A stretch of 64,000 nt of DNA from Primulina eburnea. Taxonomy: Eukaryota > Streptophyta > Magnoliopsida > Lamiales > Gesneriaceae. Both the position numbers and the translations under genes were made by a program. The notes beneath the pieces were generated by a model. The model made no database searches. It had not been told where the DNA came from and was given only the letters and a program-made list of their open reading frames with translations. The DNA lies in contig NC_133117.1 of the NCBI RefSeq assembly GCF_022965805.1, positions 8,766,183-8,830,182 on the forward strand, written 5' to 3'. The first letter of the stretch is position 1. Each line of letters opens with the position of its first letter. Of the stretch, positions 10,188 through 22,456 are shown one piece after another.

Positions 10188-12446
10188 TTGCAGAAGCACA
10201 AATTATTCGCAAAGTTCAGTAAGTGCGAATTTTGGTTAGAGAAGGTGGCGTTCCTAGGCCACATTGTTTCCAGTAGTGGTATTGAGGTAGACCCCGCAAA
10301 AGTTGCAGCACTCAGAGATTGGGTTGTGCCTCAGAATGCATCCGAGATCCGCAGTTTTCTTGGGCTGGCAGGATATTACAGGAAGTTCATCCAGGGATTC
10401 TCATCCATTGCCGTTCCACTCACAGCACTGACCAAGAAGAATGTGAAATTTGTGTGGAGCAAGGAGTGTCAGAAGAGCTTCGATACTTTGAAGCAAGCTC
10501 TTATCTCAGCACCCGTTTTGGTTGTACCGTCAGGATCTGGTGAGTTAGTCCTTTATAGCGATGCTTCGAAGCTTGGTTTAGGTGCGGTTCTGATGCAGCA
10601 TGGGAGAGTGATAGCGTATGCTTCTCGACAGCTAAAGATCCATGAGAAGAACTACCCTACCCATGATCTGGAGTTAGCAGCAGTAGTTTTTGCTTTGAAG
10701 ATTTGGAGGCATTATCTGTATGGAGAGAAGTGCCAGATCTTTACCGATCACAAGAGCCTCAAGTATTTCTTTACGCAGAAGGAGCTGAACATGCGTCAGA
10801 GGCGTTGGCTGGAGCTTGTGAAAGATTATGACTGTGACATTAGCTACCACCCGGGTAAAGCTAATGTAGTTGCGGATGCATTGAGAAGAAAAGTCGCAGT
10901 GATGGCTCACTTGACGATTCAGAGACCTCTTCAGACTGAGATGCAGAGGTTTGGTCTAGAGACTTATCCTCGAGGTAGAGTTCCCCGTCTATCTACCTTG
11001 ACTATTCAGTCCTCCCTTCTAGACCGTATTCGCAGTGGTCAGGCAGCAGATGAGCAGTTGACTCAGTGGAAGCAGAGAGATGAGGCCAAGGGCAGTGTCT
11101 TGTATTCAGTCAGCGACGGTATAGTGCGATACCGAGACAGGATGTGGGTTCCTAGCAGTGATTCTATCCGAGCAGACATCTTATCGGAGGCCCATACGTC
11201 CCCGTACTCCATTCACACTGGGAGTACAAAGATGTACAAAGATCTGCAGCTATTGTATTGGTGGCCAGGGATGAAGAAGGACATCAGGCGTTTTGTATCC
11301 GAGTGCCTGACTTGCCAGTTGGTGAAGGCCGAGCATCAGAGACCAGCAGGTTTGCTCAAGCCTCTTCCTATTCCTGAGTGGAAGTGGGAGAACGTCACCA
11401 TGGATTTTGTGACCGGTTTGCCGAGATCAGCCAGAGGATCGAATGCCATTTGGGTGATTGTAGATCGTCTTACCAAATCAGCGCACTTCTTACCTATTAA
11501 GACGACATTCACCATGATTCAGTATGCAGAGTTGTATAACCGGGAGATAGTCCGACTTCATGGTATTCCAGTTTCGATCGTATCCGACAGAGATCCCAGA
11601 TTCACTTCCTCATTTTGGAAGAGCTTGCATTCGACTTTGGGTACGAAGCTGCTGTTTAGCACAGCTTTCCATCCGCAGACAGATGGACATTCGGAGCGAG
11701 TTATTCAGATTTTGGAGGATCTTCTTCGCGCTTGCGTCATTGATTTCTCAGGGAGTTGGGAGTCGAACTTACCATTGGTAGAGTTCACCTATAACAACAG
11801 TTTCCAGTCGTCTATAGGTATGGCTCCATATGAAGCACTGTATGGTCGCAATTGCAGATCTCCTGTTCATTGGGATGAAGTAGGAGAGAGAGCAGAGTTG
11901 GGTCCAGAGATTGTTCAGCAGGCAGCAGATGTAGTAGTCAAGATCCGTGATAGGATGAGGACTGCTCAGAGCCGACAGAAGAGTTATGCCGATCAGCGGA
12001 GGAGAGACTTAGAGTTTGCAGTGGGCGATCATGTCTTCGTGAAAGTGGCACCTATGAAGGGTGTCATGCGATTTGGGAAGAAAGGGAAGCTCAGTCCGAG
12101 ATTCATTGGATCATTTGAGATCCTCGACAGAGTTGGGACGCTAGCTTATCGTGTTGCTCTTCCGCCGAATCTGGCCGGAGTACACAATGTGTTCCACGTC
12201 TCTATGCTGAGGAAGTATATGGCAAATCCCTCGCATGTTCTGAACTTCGAGCCGTTGCAGCTTACTCCAAACCTGTCTTATGAGGAGAGATCAGTGCAGA
12301 TCTTAGACAGACAGGAAAAGAAGCTTCGTAACAAATTGGTACAGCGAGTCAAAGTCAAATGGCTCAACCATTCAGAAGAGGAAGCTACATGGGAGTCTGA
12401 GCCAGAGATGAGGAGTCGGTATCCCGAATTATTTGGTGAGTTTTAA
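10188..12446 (+). CDS. Tekay RT connection, RNase H, integrase and chromodomain
   Basis: This 752-codon open frame is in phase with the preceding RT part. It begins with the RT thumb ([15 protein letters not shown]), then RNase H ([14 protein letters not shown] and TDHKSLKYF), the integrase zinc-binding region (CLTCQ near residue 375), the integrase core with DFVTGLP, SDRDPRF and a glutamate in the HSERVIQ segment (D, D, E pattern), and a C-terminal chromodomain ([14 protein letters not shown]). Chromodomains direct chromovirus integration to particular chromatin. The VADALRRK sequence differs from the usual VADALSRK by one residue. There are no internal stops, so most of the damage lies upstream. 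Confidence 0.92.
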   Translation: MQKHKLFAKFSKCEFWLEKVAFLGHIVSSSGIEVDPAKVAALRDWVVPQNASEIRSFLGLAGYYRKFIQGFSSIAVPLTALTKKNVKFVWSKECQKSFDTLKQALISAPVLVVPSGSGELVLYSDASKLGLGAVLMQHGRVIAYASRQLKIHEKNYPTHDLELAAVVFALKIWRHYLYGEKCQIFTDHKSLKYFFTQKELNMRQRRWLELVKDYDCDISYHPGKANVVADALRRKVAVMAHLTIQRPLQTEMQRFGLETYPRGRVPRLSTLTIQSSLLDRIRSGQAADEQLTQWKQRDEAKGSVLYSVSDGIVRYRDRMWVPSSDSIRADILSEAHTSPYSIHTGSTKMYKDLQLLYWWPGMKKDIRRFVSECLTCQLVKAEHQRPAGLLKPLPIPEWKWENVTMDFVTGLPRSARGSNAIWVIVDRLTKSAHFLPIKTTFTMIQYAELYNREIVRLHGIPVSIVSDRDPRFTSSFWKSLHSTLGTKLLFSTAFHPQTDGHSERVIQILEDLLRACVIDFSGSWESNLPLVEFTYNNSFQSSIGMAPYEALYGRNCRSPVHWDEVGERAELGPEIVQQAADVVVKIRDRMRTAQSRQKSYADQRRRDLEFAVGDHVFVKVAPMKGVMRFGKKGKLSPRFIGSFEILDRVGTLAYRVALPPNLAGVHNVFHVSMLRKYMANPSHVLNFEPLQLTPNLSYEERSVQILDRQEKKLRNKLVQRVKVKWLNHSEEEATWESEPEMRSRYPELFGEF

Positions 12447-12468
12447 TTTCGAGGACGAAATTTATTTT

Positions 12469-12480
12469 AAGGGGGGAAGG
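12469..12480 (+). other. Polypurine tract of the Tekay element
   Basis: AAGGGGGGAAGG, two bases before the 3' LTR, is the expected plus-strand DNA priming site. Confidence 0.85.
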
Positions 12481-12482
12481 AT

Positions 12483-15179
12483 TGTAGAACCCGTAATTTG
12501 GACTGCGTTTAAGCCATGCATAATTCCTAGTAATTTAATTGCTTGAGTATTTAAATTCTTTTCTTTGAATTTATTTATTTTACGCAGTAGTTAATCGTCA
12601 TCTTTTCAGTATATAAGTGAGGTCGGACTGGAGATGGAGTATTGAGATAAATTAATAAAGACTTATTTAAGAAGTGGTACTATAGCATGTTCATTTCATT
12701 ACATTTCAAAAGTTCGTGCATTAAGATTTTTAAGTTGCATTTCACGTTCGATCGAGGATCGGAGACCGGGGAATTTTCAGGAAAATTATTTTATTTCACG
12801 ATTAATTTTTATAAATTAATTTAGAGCATTTTAAGTGTATTTTTCGAAAATAGGATTTTTGGATATTTTGACCCGCAGGATTTTAATTTTTAGCGGTACG
12901 ATAATTATATCTAATCGGGGGATTTTTTAATGGTTTGGCTAATATTTTCAAAATCTTTTCAACACGAAATATTTTTCGGGAGTGTGTTTGGATTTAATGG
13001 GCCTACTGTTATGCTTATTGGGTTTAATTATATTTTTTTAAACTTTTAAATATGAATTAGGGCCCATTTGTCTAATCTTAAACTATATAATTAGCACCTA
13101 ATTGTTGCCCTAAGCTCCCCACAAAACCTAATCACACTACTCAGCCGCCCACCCCCCTCCACTCACCAGCCTTCACGTGAGTTGCTGCAGCAAGGATTTT
13201 TCGTTGACCCCATTTTTCCCTTCAAGCAAGAATTCCTCCTTCGGTCTTGTGTGCTCCTCGATCGGTGGTTCCAAAAATAATTATCAGGCACGCCTCATAT
13301 CTCTTTTGTGCATCATTCATGTTCAGTATTACGGTGGTGTATACATTTGTGTATGATATCTCTAGATCCAATCCAGTAGCGAGAAGTTGTATCCTAGTTG
13401 TTCAAAATTGTGCATGTTTTTCTCATCCCACTCACGTTGTTGTTTAAAATATTTCAAGGGGGCTGCTGTCATGCCATGTGGAGGGGTTGTCATCACCGAG
13501 TAAGGGAGAGTTTGGAGATTTAAATCGTGGTTATGGTGAGTCGGTCGAGTGAGGAGTAGGAGAGGAAGCCAAGGTTGAGCGTGTGAGGGAAAAGACGATC
13601 GTGTGACATGTGCTCTTTGCATGGGAGAGTAACGTGAATTCTTTGGGTTCAGGAGATTCCTAGGGTAGTCTAGATACGAGTGGTTAAAGGCTGGAACGAA
13701 GGATTAGCGTGAGGTGTGAGTTTGTGAGGGAAAGGGGTGCACGAGGTGGTGATATGTGAGAGGACCGAGAGTTTTTAGTGGTGAAGGATTTTTTTTAGCC
13801 GAGTGTCTTGGGATGGGTGGTATAGGTTTAGGGTCATTTTAGTGATTTTAGGATATGGTCAAAAGTTGGAAAATATTGGGTTAAATTTTGAGTCAATTCG
13901 GGTTTAAACCGGGACCCTAGTCCAAGTTTTAAAACGAATTAGATAAGTTATGATACGGGCTCGAGTTTACGACTAGGAATACTTATAAAAATGTTTTGGG
14001 ATATTTTAAGGAGTTCGGTAAGCTCTGGGTCAATTTTAGAGATACAGGGGTAAAATTGAAATTTTCGGGTTTCCAGGGGTAAAAGGTAATTTTGCACCCG
14101 GGGTGAGATTTTAGTCCTAGCAGCGCCCTGAGCACGAATCATGATATTTTAAAATGTTCATGCATCACGTTTACGATTTTTTTATGCTATTATAATAATT
14201 ATGGTGCATGCTTGATTTAAAGGAATTAAATGAAGAAGTGAGGAGCACTCCGTCTCCGCCGCGCCGCGTCGTTATTTCGTTTGTTTTCTATCAAAACAAA
14301 CCAAGGCATGTTTATATCTTCTTTCACTCTTCAATCAAGCCATATAGATATTTTTAAATATCGCAAGTACATGATTTTAATACAAGATATTTCAGTATGC
14401 GATTTAATTATATTACGTGCATTAAACAGAAAATGATTATTTTTGAGATTTATGCGATATGGCTTGTGGTTCATTCACTATGTGGGAGCATTATTTTTAC
14501 GGTCGCCAGTGACCGCTCAGTTCAGGTTGGTACCATCGGGTCTTCAGTGACCGCCAGCTCAGTTCCAGGCTCCCCGGTAGTCAGTTACCGATCAGTTCAG
14601 CTTAGTGCAGTGGCCACAGGCGTAAAACATAATCTCAACAGAAAATTTTATCAGTTATTTCAGTACAGGCTCCAAGGAGCAAATATTTTTACTGTGATTA
14701 TCAGTTCAGTTATGCACGTATTATAATTGCTCAGATCAGTTTATTTTCAGCATGATTACAGATTATTTTCAGTATGCCTCATGACATGATATTTTACCCC
14801 ATGCATATTTTTATTCAGATTTTACTCGTTACCTGCGATATATGCATGCTGAGTCTTTAGGCTCACTAGACTTGATTGTTGTAGGTACTGATGAGGTCAG
14901 GGCCGAGGTCGGGGACCAGTGAGCCAGCTTGGGTCGGCAGTAGTGGCACCCGAGGACCTCAGTGCAGCAGTTGCTATTTTATTTCTCAAACAATATTTTT
15001 ATCAGTCGTTGGATATTTTTAAATTGTGATTTTTGGCAACTTTATTTTCTTCCGCTGCGATATTTTAAACTTTGACTTTGTTTATCAGTTTAATTATGAA
15101 CGAGGCAATTTCAGTTATTTTTAAAAGAAAATTTTTAATTTTCCGCAAATTTTCAAGCAAGTATTTTCGGGCCTTCACA
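12483..15179 (+). repeat. 3' LTR of the Tekay element
   Basis: 2697 bp, TGTAGAACCCG to CCTTCACA, followed by the target duplication AAAGA. It differs from the 5' LTR by scattered substitutions, a 52-bp segment at 13271-13322 absent there, and one rather than two 38-bp units. Conserved block at 14851-14869. Confidence 0.95.
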
Positions 15180-15184
15180 AAAGA

Positions 15185-16420
15185 TGTGTTATAAACGAAG
15201 ATTCCTCTATATTATGGCACAAGAGATTGGGACACATCTCCATATAGAGAACTAAAAGATTAGTACTCAGTACTTTATATTTTACTGATTTTGAGACTTG
15301 TGTGGACTGTATTAAGGGAAAGCAACCAATAAGTCTAAAAATGGTGTCAAAAGGAGTTCAGAATATTAGAAATCATACATTCAGATATTTGTTGTCCAAA
15401 TATGGACATGCAAAGTCCGAAATACTTCATCTCTTTCAATGATGATTATTCACGATACATGTATATCTACATGCTTCATAACAAAAACGAAGCACTTGAA
15501 GCCTTTAAGGTTTAAGTGGAGAAGCAATGCGGAAAACATATTAAGATCATGAGAACTGATAGAGGTGGAGAATATTACGGTAGACACATTGAAAATGGAC
15601 ATGCACCTGGTCCGTTTGCGAAGTTTCTCCAAGAACATGGGATTGTTGCCCAATATACTATGCCTGGTTCTCCGGACCAGAATGACGTAGCTGAGAGGAG
15701 AAACCGAACATTATTGGACATGGTAAGGAGCATGTTTAGTAGCTCCAAACTTCCTAAATCCTTGTGGACTGAAGCTCTTAATACAGCTTTGTATATATTA
15801 AACTAAGTTCCAACTAAGGCTGTCCCAAAGATGCCATTTGAGTTATTTAAAGGTTGGAAACCGAGTTTGCAACATATACGCGTTTGGGGTTGTCCTTATG
15901 AAATAAGAGTTTACAACCCACATGAAAAAAAACTGGACCCAAGAACTATAAGTGGATATTTCATTGGGTATGCCGAAGAATCAAAAGGGTACAGATTCTA
16001 TTGTCCATCTCACAATACTAGAATTGTGGAATCAAGAAATGCTAAATTTCTTGAAAATGGCTTGATTAGTGGGAGTGGTCATGACATAGTTTTTGAGAAT
16101 GGTCACATTAATGCACAACCCTCTTATTCAAATGTCATATTGATTGTTATTCACACCCCTCAAGACCAAATGAGTGTTAGGCAACCGATTACCGAAGTTC
16201 CACAAATCGCTGATGAAAATCCAGTAGATCAATTTGTTAATGAAGAACAACAAGAAAATATTGATCAATCAAACAACTTTAGGAGATATACTAGAATAAG
16301 AAGATCAGCAATGTCTAGTGATTATGTTCTGTATTTACAAGAATCGGATTTTAACATCGGAGCCGAAAATGATCCTGAAATGTTTTCACAAGCCATGAGT
16401 TGTAATGAGTCAAAATTATG
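15185..16420 (+). pseudogene. Copia integrase (broken)
   Basis: The frame enters from the gag side across the gypsy insertion. The pre-integrase segment LWHKRLGHIS lies near 15213. The integrase core follows with MRTDRGGEY and a later glutamate segment (VAERRNRTLLD), then a conserved KPSLQHIRVWGC region after 15858. Stops or frame changes near 15244, 15513 and 15804 interrupt it. The integrase would insert the element cDNA. Confidence 0.85.
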
Positions 16421-17193
16421 GTTTAATGCTATGAAAGAAGAGATGAACTCTATGGCAGTTAATGGATTCTGGGATCTTGTTCAGTTGCCTGATGGTGTAA
16501 AAGCCATTGGATGTAAATGGGTCTTCAAAACAAAGAAAGACTCATTAGGCAACATTGAAAGGTATAAAGCAAGACTCATAGCTAAAATATTCACTCAGTA
16601 GGAAGGAATCGACTGCAAGGAGACTTTTTCTCCTGTATCTAAGAAAGATTCTTTACGTATGATTCTAGCATTAGTTGCACATTTTGACTTAGATTTACAA
16701 TAAATAGATGTGACAACAGCTTTTCTCAATGGCGAACTAGAGGAAGAGGTTTATATGAAACAAACTGAAAGATTCTTCTCTAGTAATGGTGAGCAATTGG
16801 TTTGTAAGCTTAAGAAATCAATACATTGATTGAAATAAGCTTCCCGTCATTGGTATTTAAAATTTCATGATGTTATCTCTTCATTCAGATTCGTTGCGAA
16901 CCCCATGGATCAATGTACATACCAGAAGGTCAGTGGGAGCAATATTTGTTTCCTTATTCTATATGTGGATGATATATTACTTGCAACCAATGATAAGGGT
17001 TTGTTATATGAAGTGAAACAATTTCTCTCTAAAAACTTTGATGTGAAGAATATGGGCGATGCATCTTATGCCATTGGTATTAAGATACATAGAGACCTAA
17101 TTAAAGGTATTCTAGGTTTGTCTCAAGAAACCTATATCAACAAAGTTTTAGAGAGATGTCGGATGAAAGATTGTTCACCAAGTATATCTCCCG
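16421..17193 (+). pseudogene. Copia reverse transcriptase (broken, internally deleted)
   Basis: It starts with FNAMKEEMNSM and GCKWVFKTKKD and includes the catalytic YVDDILLAT near 16964. Stops occur at 16599-16601 and at several points between 16680 and 16840. After SPVES the frame jumps straight into the STSGY segment that normally lies some 100 residues further on, so a piece of the RT/RNase H connection has been lost and the frame shifted. Confidence 0.85.
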
Positions 17194-17622
17194 TTGAATC
17201 CACTTCAGGATATTTTCATGCTAGCTGGTGGAGCTATATCTTGGAGAAGCGCAAAGCAGACATTGACTGCTACTTCTACTATGGAAGCTAAGTTTGTAGC
17301 TTGTTTTGAGGCAACCTCACATGGTGTATGGTTGAAGAGTTTCATTTTGAGACTTAGAATTATAGAATCTATATCTAGACCATTAAGAATATATTGTGAC
17401 AATTCAGCTGCTGTTTTTATGGCTAAAAATAAGAAAAGTGGTAGTCAAAGCAAGCACATCGACATTAAGTATTTAGCCATACAAGAATGTGTTAAAGATA
17501 AGAAGTTACTTATCGAACACATTAGTACTGAATTGATGATTGCGGATCCTTTGACTAAAGGTATGCCACCATTCAAATTTAAGGATCATACAGAAAGAAT
17601 GAGACTTGGTTCTTTTATGTAA
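17194..17622 (+). pseudogene. Copia RNase H and Pol C-terminus
   Basis: An open frame with the copia RNase H signatures GGAISWRSAKQ, STMEAKFVA, CDNSAAVFMAKN and the closing ADPLTKGMPP. It degrades RNA in the hybrid during reverse transcription. It is out of phase with the RT segment because of the deletion at about 17200. Confidence 0.88.
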
Positions 17623-17868
17623 TTTGTTGTAAGAACAAATTTAATGAAATTTTGATGTGATATTTTCTCATATTTATTGTGTACACATTCATTGATTTGA
17701 GAAATATCAATAAAGTTGGACCTCGAATAAACATAAGGTTTATTCATTAAGTTGTTTGAGATATATAATAAATTGTGATATATGGAAGATAATAATCGCT
17801 TTTAGATGACCTATCGCCATAATTCATGTATTTTATTTTTTCCTATGGTAAATGAGATATATGTGTCA

Positions 17869-17933
17869 AGTGGGAGAATGTAAGAAAAACGTGACACATA
17901 TTAAAAGAAGTAGCGTGTACAAATTGAAATTGG
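17869..17933 (+). repeat. Polypurine tract and truncated 3' LTR of the copia element
   Basis: AGTGGGAGAA (17869-17878) precedes TGTAAGAAAAACGTGAC, which matches the first 55 bases of the LTR at 1544. Similarity then stops abruptly, so the remaining 300 bp of the LTR are missing. Confidence 0.85.
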
Positions 17934-18488
17934 CCAAACTAATTCTTTAAAAAGTCCGTCTCAATAGCTCAAGGATCGTAGGTTCAATTCTTACTTATTA
18001 AGAAATAAATTAAATAATTCGAAAAAAAAGGCTTTGCCTTGATCCTTATTCCGCACTAGTCATTCGGTGTGAATGAGAAAGCATTAAGTGAGTTTTAGTG
18101 AAGAGTCATGGATCGTATTACGGGACAATTAATTATGGATTTGACGTTCGTTTGGAGAGAACTTCTCTATCTTCTTTTGAATACTATATTTTTTGAGAAA
18201 ATTCAAGATGACTTTCATTCAGTCATGTTCTGACTTTAAATAGAAGAATTGACATTATTCCAGGGGATGATCTTTTATTCCAAAATAGAATGCTGGAAAT
18301 AAAATCTACATCTTAAGAAATAAGGTAGCTAGGATCCTTCCTTCTTTGCCGTGACCTTACCATGACATTCGTAGAACCAGAAATACTAACAATTCAGCCA
18401 TTGGATTGATTTGTTGGTGGAAATGCAAACATTGAGTTTGCAGAAAGAATATGGTTTCCCAAATTACATCGTTTTCATTTGATCCATG
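17934..18488 (+). other. Intergenic spacer downstream of the CMO-like gene
   Basis: AT-rich, with no ORF or repeat I can identify. It will include the 3' untranslated region of the minus-strand gene at its right end. A short stretch near 17960-17995 vaguely recalls a tRNA T-arm but forms no tRNA. Confidence 0.5.
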
Positions 18489-18494
18489 TTTATT
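18489..18494 (-). terminator. Candidate polyadenylation signal of the CMO-like gene
   Basis: AATAAA on the minus strand, about 20 bases after the stop codon. The distance is short but workable; other weaker signals may be used. Confidence 0.4.
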
Positions 18495-18513
18495 CCTCAA
18501 AAAACTTGGAACA

Positions 18514-21500
18514 TTATTTCCTGAGATTTTCGTGCAATAAACAATGGAAATGATGCATAGCCATCTCCACACTTGGACTATAGCGGCCAACGTTATATGC
18601 CGGAGACTCGAGTCCCCTCTGGACAGCTTCGCTCAGCGTAATATCCTCTAACTGCACGACGGAACACAATGTTTATACAATTTATATGTATGCACCATGA
18701 AGAGTTGGCAGGGCGATTAAACAAAGAAGACTATTTCATTCATAAATCAAATAAATTTTTTTCAAGTTCAATGTATAATTTTTGAAAATGCTGACAACTA
18801 GGCACACCTGCACTTTTTCACTGTCTTCCAAACTCTTTTCAATGAAAGCACTATCACCCTGAGAGGTAGAAAAATCGAGCTAATAAAATCATGCTACGTA
18901 GAATTATCAGTTTGAATCAATTGTACATCGAATCGTTTTAACCTTGATAAGAATATCATCAATAAGAAATATACCTTGAGAGAAGAATCTAGAAAATAAT
19001 CGAAAACCACTTTGCATCTCCGAGGTCCCAGTGGTAGCACGAGATTTGTGTCCATCCATGGACCGTATCTATAAAAGGCATCGCGAACAGGTCAAACGAA
19101 AAAGGCATCCAAACCCAAACTTGATGCATTAAAATACAATATCACTAACCTATTGATCATGAAGTTTGGATAAACAAACGCATATAAAGCTTTCGACCCA
19201 AGTCGAACAAATTCTTGATTGTCTGTCGCACCTCCTTCACAAATTTGTATGCTAACTTTTTCAAACATCTTGACAATAAGAGGGAGAGAATCACATAAGA
19301 TTCCAAGAATCATATCAAGATCTTCACAGTATCACAAGCACATATTGAGACGAAAACAAGGAAAAATGGAAATAATACGAGAGGTTAACAACAGAGAATA
19401 CTTTAGTCGAATAAGAATCGAGCTGGAGACCAGATGCAAGTCCTTTATGTGCATATGGCACGTGATAACCGCCATCCAAATAGTTGTCACAGAACACCTG
19501 CCGAATAAACGTGCATTCGTTTGGATTTGGACTCATCAATTACTATGCTCCATTGTACTGGTAACTCAAATACTCTACATTTCTTTTTTCAAATAGACTA
19601 GGATATACCAGATTAACTAATGTTGTACATGAATTGATGAATTTGATTTAGATGAAGGGAATCGATTTGGGGAAGGAATTGAGGGGTGGATTTCAAAGGA
19701 CACCCAAGAATCTTAGGTGTATCCGAAATTAAACTGAAAAATGTGTTGTAAACCAACCTTCCAATTGCATTCGATAGTATATGTTCGTCTACAAACGTAA
19801 TCCAACGAAGTGTCAACCCCATTGTTACTTAGTATTTCAGCTGTACTACCAAGCCATTCATCGCCCACAACTTGGCTATCGACTTCCCCCTCATGCCTCG
19901 TTTCTTCATTGAAATTGATTAGGACAAATGGCCCCCAAATAGCGACTTTGAGAGGAACAAGTCCCATTTCCTATCTTACAGTTTACACAAGGTCAGGACA
20001 AAAACCAATATTATACATCATCATTAATAAAATGTAGAAAATTAATAGAAGAAAATTGCTTTGTGGCATACATTCACTTTGAAATTCTTTATTCCTGTTA
20101 TTCTAGTTGCCTTTATGAGTGCTCCATTCAACCCATATGTCCAACCCTGGAAGTGTCAAAGAAAAAGGCAACAAGAAAAATAGGAACATAATGGTTGGAT
20201 ATTATGAGTGTATAATCGAATGCAACAAATAAAGAATTATGGCATTAAACATCGATTTTGAAGAATTTGGAAACGACGGACAGGTTTATATGAGAATGAA
20301 TCTATCATATATATATTGTTTAGGAGCTGAGGAAAATAGAAAAGGATCCCCAGAATCATAGTGACCTTCACGACATAACGAGAAGATTCATATCGACGAA
20401 CTAGGTGGAACATCTTATAACTCAAGACATTAACAACCATTTAACCATGTAAAACTCACATGATATGGGCAGACAAAACAAGTCTTCTTCCCCATCCCCG
20501 AGGCAAGTAGAGAGGCGTGATGGCGGCAAACATTGTGAAACGCATTTAACATTCCCTTTTCATCCCGACAGACCACATACTCTATACTTCCCAAGCTGCA
20601 AAGGTAACCAGTTGGCCACAATCAAAGACAAGCTTACTCACACTTCTTGTTTTCTTGTCATCATAAGACTGATGTTTTTTGTTGTGTGTAACATGTCTGG
20701 TGCACAATTCTTAGTTCTTAGAAGCTGAATTCTAGAACAGAGGAGCAAAAATATTGGTGGTGATCACATTGAAACAATATAACTACAGCTAGTATTACCT
20801 GCCGGTGAAAAAATCGCGAGGATCTCTAATCTGATCGGAGTATCCTAGCCAAAAAAATGCAAGAATTAGAAGATTCCTATGTGTAAACAAACCAAAACAG
20901 TACATAAACACATTCAATGAAACTATACACGCACACCTGTACATATAAAATAAGTGAACGGCAGCATCATTAAATCTTAGCCATCTTTTATCAATTTCTA
21001 CTTTTTTCGAGCTATAATACAAGGATCAAGATATCACATAAATCAATATATAAAGCTTAACTTGATTTATTTTCACATTTTGTCATAAAATATGTCTTTT
21101 GTTTCTTAAAAATACATTTTAAATTATAATAAATTATCAATTAGTTCATAACAAAAATATTTCTTTTAAAACATAAATAGTTGTAAAAAAGAATACCAAC
21201 GGGGTGCCATCCCTTGTAGAAGACTTGATCGAGCTCAAGAGCGTAGAAATCAGGATCAGTGTACCAAGAACTTGGCGGGGTCGAAGCTTCGTCTATCGGA
21301 ATTCCGGGGTGAAATTCTTGGACCAATTTTCGAGCTTTCTCATGAATACCATTAATTTCTTCGACGCAATTAGGCTGCAGAGAATTCTCAAGATCGCTGC
21401 AACGTCGGACGAAAATCTCGTTGGATTGAGACTGATTTATGGGTTTATTCGCAAATTCAAAACGGGTTTTGTGTTTGAATTGCGAGATTTGATGGAAGGT

Positions 21501-21533
21501 GAGGAGCTTCTGCATCATCTGTAAATTTATCAT
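18514..21533 (-). CDS. CMO: Choline monooxygenase-like Rieske oxygenase, chloroplast
   Basis: Ten exons join to 434 codons plus stop: 21533-21197, 20844-20799, 20595-20460, 20146-20072, 19970-19758, 19497-19402, 19268-19150, 19068-18975, 18858-18808, 18651-18514. All nine introns are GT-AG and the phases fit throughout. Residues 1 to about 50 resemble a chloroplast transit peptide; ATG codons at residues 6 and 7 are alternative starts. The Rieske [2Fe-2S] ligands are C151, H153, C170, H173 (C-x-H-x16-C-x2-H). The mononuclear iron motif DNYLDGGYHVPYAH follows, with H281 and H286. The protein ends HHFHCLLHENLRK. CMO oxidises choline to betaine aldehyde with ferredoxin in the stroma. Length and motifs match the family (about 420-440 residues). 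Plants that do not make betaine have CMO-like relatives of unclear function, and sequence alone does not separate these. Confidence 0.93.
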
Positions 21534-21691
21534 TGTGAATAAAATTTGGTTCGTCTTTCGTGTGATCTTTATTGATAATTATTACAAAAACTTCACCATC
21601 AGTAACCCGATATGTTCCAAATGTTGATTATTAATTTAGCAATATTTACTATTTAAATAGATATTGGAGCTAGTAACTATTCCATTGAATT

Positions 21692-21692
21692 G

Positions 21693-21744
<52 letters not shown>
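21692..21744. repeat. TA microsatellite
   Basis: An interrupted (TA)n run with two TG interruptions, about 160-210 bp upstream of the CMO-like start codon. Confidence 0.95.
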
Positions 21745-21820
21745 GTACTTGATAATTATACTAATTGCATGCGATAATAAATCAATTACGCTACCCAAGT
21801 CCAAATAAGCAAAAACCTGT

Positions 21821-21976
21821 GTGAGACGGTCTCACGAGTCGTATTAGTGAGACGAATCTTTTATTTGGGTCACCCATGAAAAAGTATTACTTTTTATGCT
21901 AAAAATATTACTTTTTATTATGAATATTGGTAGAGTTGATACGTCTCACAGATTATGATCCGTGAGACGGTCTCAC
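21821..21976. mobile_element. MITE-like palindromic repeat
   Basis: Both ends carry GTGAGACGGTCTCAC (21821-21835 and 21962-21976), itself nearly palindromic. Inside, AGTGAGACGAAT and GATACGTCTCAC form a further inverted pair. The roughly 156-bp unit has no ORF and an AT-rich centre. Structure suggests a miniature DNA transposon; no clear target duplication is visible, so the superfamily is open. Confidence 0.55.
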
Positions 21977-22456
21977 ATGAGACTCACTCCACATGTATAT
22001 CCTTGCTCTGGTATAGCCTCGTATACGGATCTGTATCACGTTCGATTAGGGTCGTATTCTATGGTTACGATAGAAAACCATTTTATATATATATGTGTGT
22101 TAAATATACACCAGTGACTTTTGTTTGTTGGTACCATCTATTTTGTTCTGGCGTTGGTTTGGTGCCATTTAATTTGTTCTGGCGTTGGTTTCGTGTTTTC
22201 CGTCTCCCAGTCGGTGTCATTGTTAGCTGACGAGGTGTCGTTATTTCCTTAACTTTTCCCATGACTAGATGATGAAACCGATGTCGAATCTTGTTCAGCC
22301 GATTGGATTCCTGGTCATATGGGATGCGAATCTGGTCATCCAAAAAAAGAAAATGCTAATTAAATCCAGTCGCACCTTTGATTCAATAAACAACATGAAT
22401 TCTTTAACCTTCAATTTTAAATTTTTAGAAACAAGTAATGTGTACTCGCCCCTAAA

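Larger units (their letters stand above)
4864..15179 (+). mobile_element. Ty3/gypsy retrotransposon, Tekay-type chromovirus, nearly complete
   Basis: The element is 10,316 bp, bounded by TG...CA LTRs and a perfect 5-bp target duplication AAAGA (4859-4863 and 15180-15184). Order is LTR, tRNA-Met primer site, gag with CCHC, protease, RT (FIDD), RNase H, integrase, chromodomain, purine tract, LTR. The chromodomain at the end of Pol and the large LTRs fit the Tekay/Del chromoviruses. It is disabled by a one-base frameshift in the protease (about 9177) and a CAG-to-TAG type stop at 10182-10184. Otherwise the coding region is well preserved, so the insertion is fairly young. Confidence 0.95.
1544..17933 (+). 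mobile_element. Degenerate Ty1/copia retrotransposon, split by a gypsy element
   Basis: Order on the plus strand is 5' LTR (1544-1900), tRNA-Met primer site, long leader, gag with CCHC knuckle, protease, [gypsy insertion 4864-15179], integrase, reverse transcriptase, RNase H, purine tract and the first 55 bp of the 3' LTR. Domain order integrase before RT identifies Ty1/copia (TNT1-94 type Pol). The reading frame continues across the gypsy target duplication, which proves the nesting. Several in-frame stops, a deletion in RT and loss of most of the 3' LTR make it inactive. The 5-bp duplication of the copia itself cannot be checked because the 3' LTR is cut. Confidence 0.9.
21534..22448 (-). 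other. Upstream region of the CMO-like gene
   Basis: The presumed promoter region of the minus-strand gene. It is AT-rich and holds a TA microsatellite and a palindromic repeat (listed separately). I see no convincing TATA box; TATTTAAATA near 21650 is a weak candidate. The ORFs after 21955 overlap the repeat and look spurious. Confidence 0.45.

Noticed and set aside
17950..18000. Possible tRNA gene (GTAGGTTCAATTC resembles a T-arm)
   Set aside because: No acceptor stem, anticodon arm or D-arm can be assembled around it.
18010..18160. Possible organelle-derived insert
   Set aside because: An impression only; I could not match it to a known plastid or mitochondrial gene.
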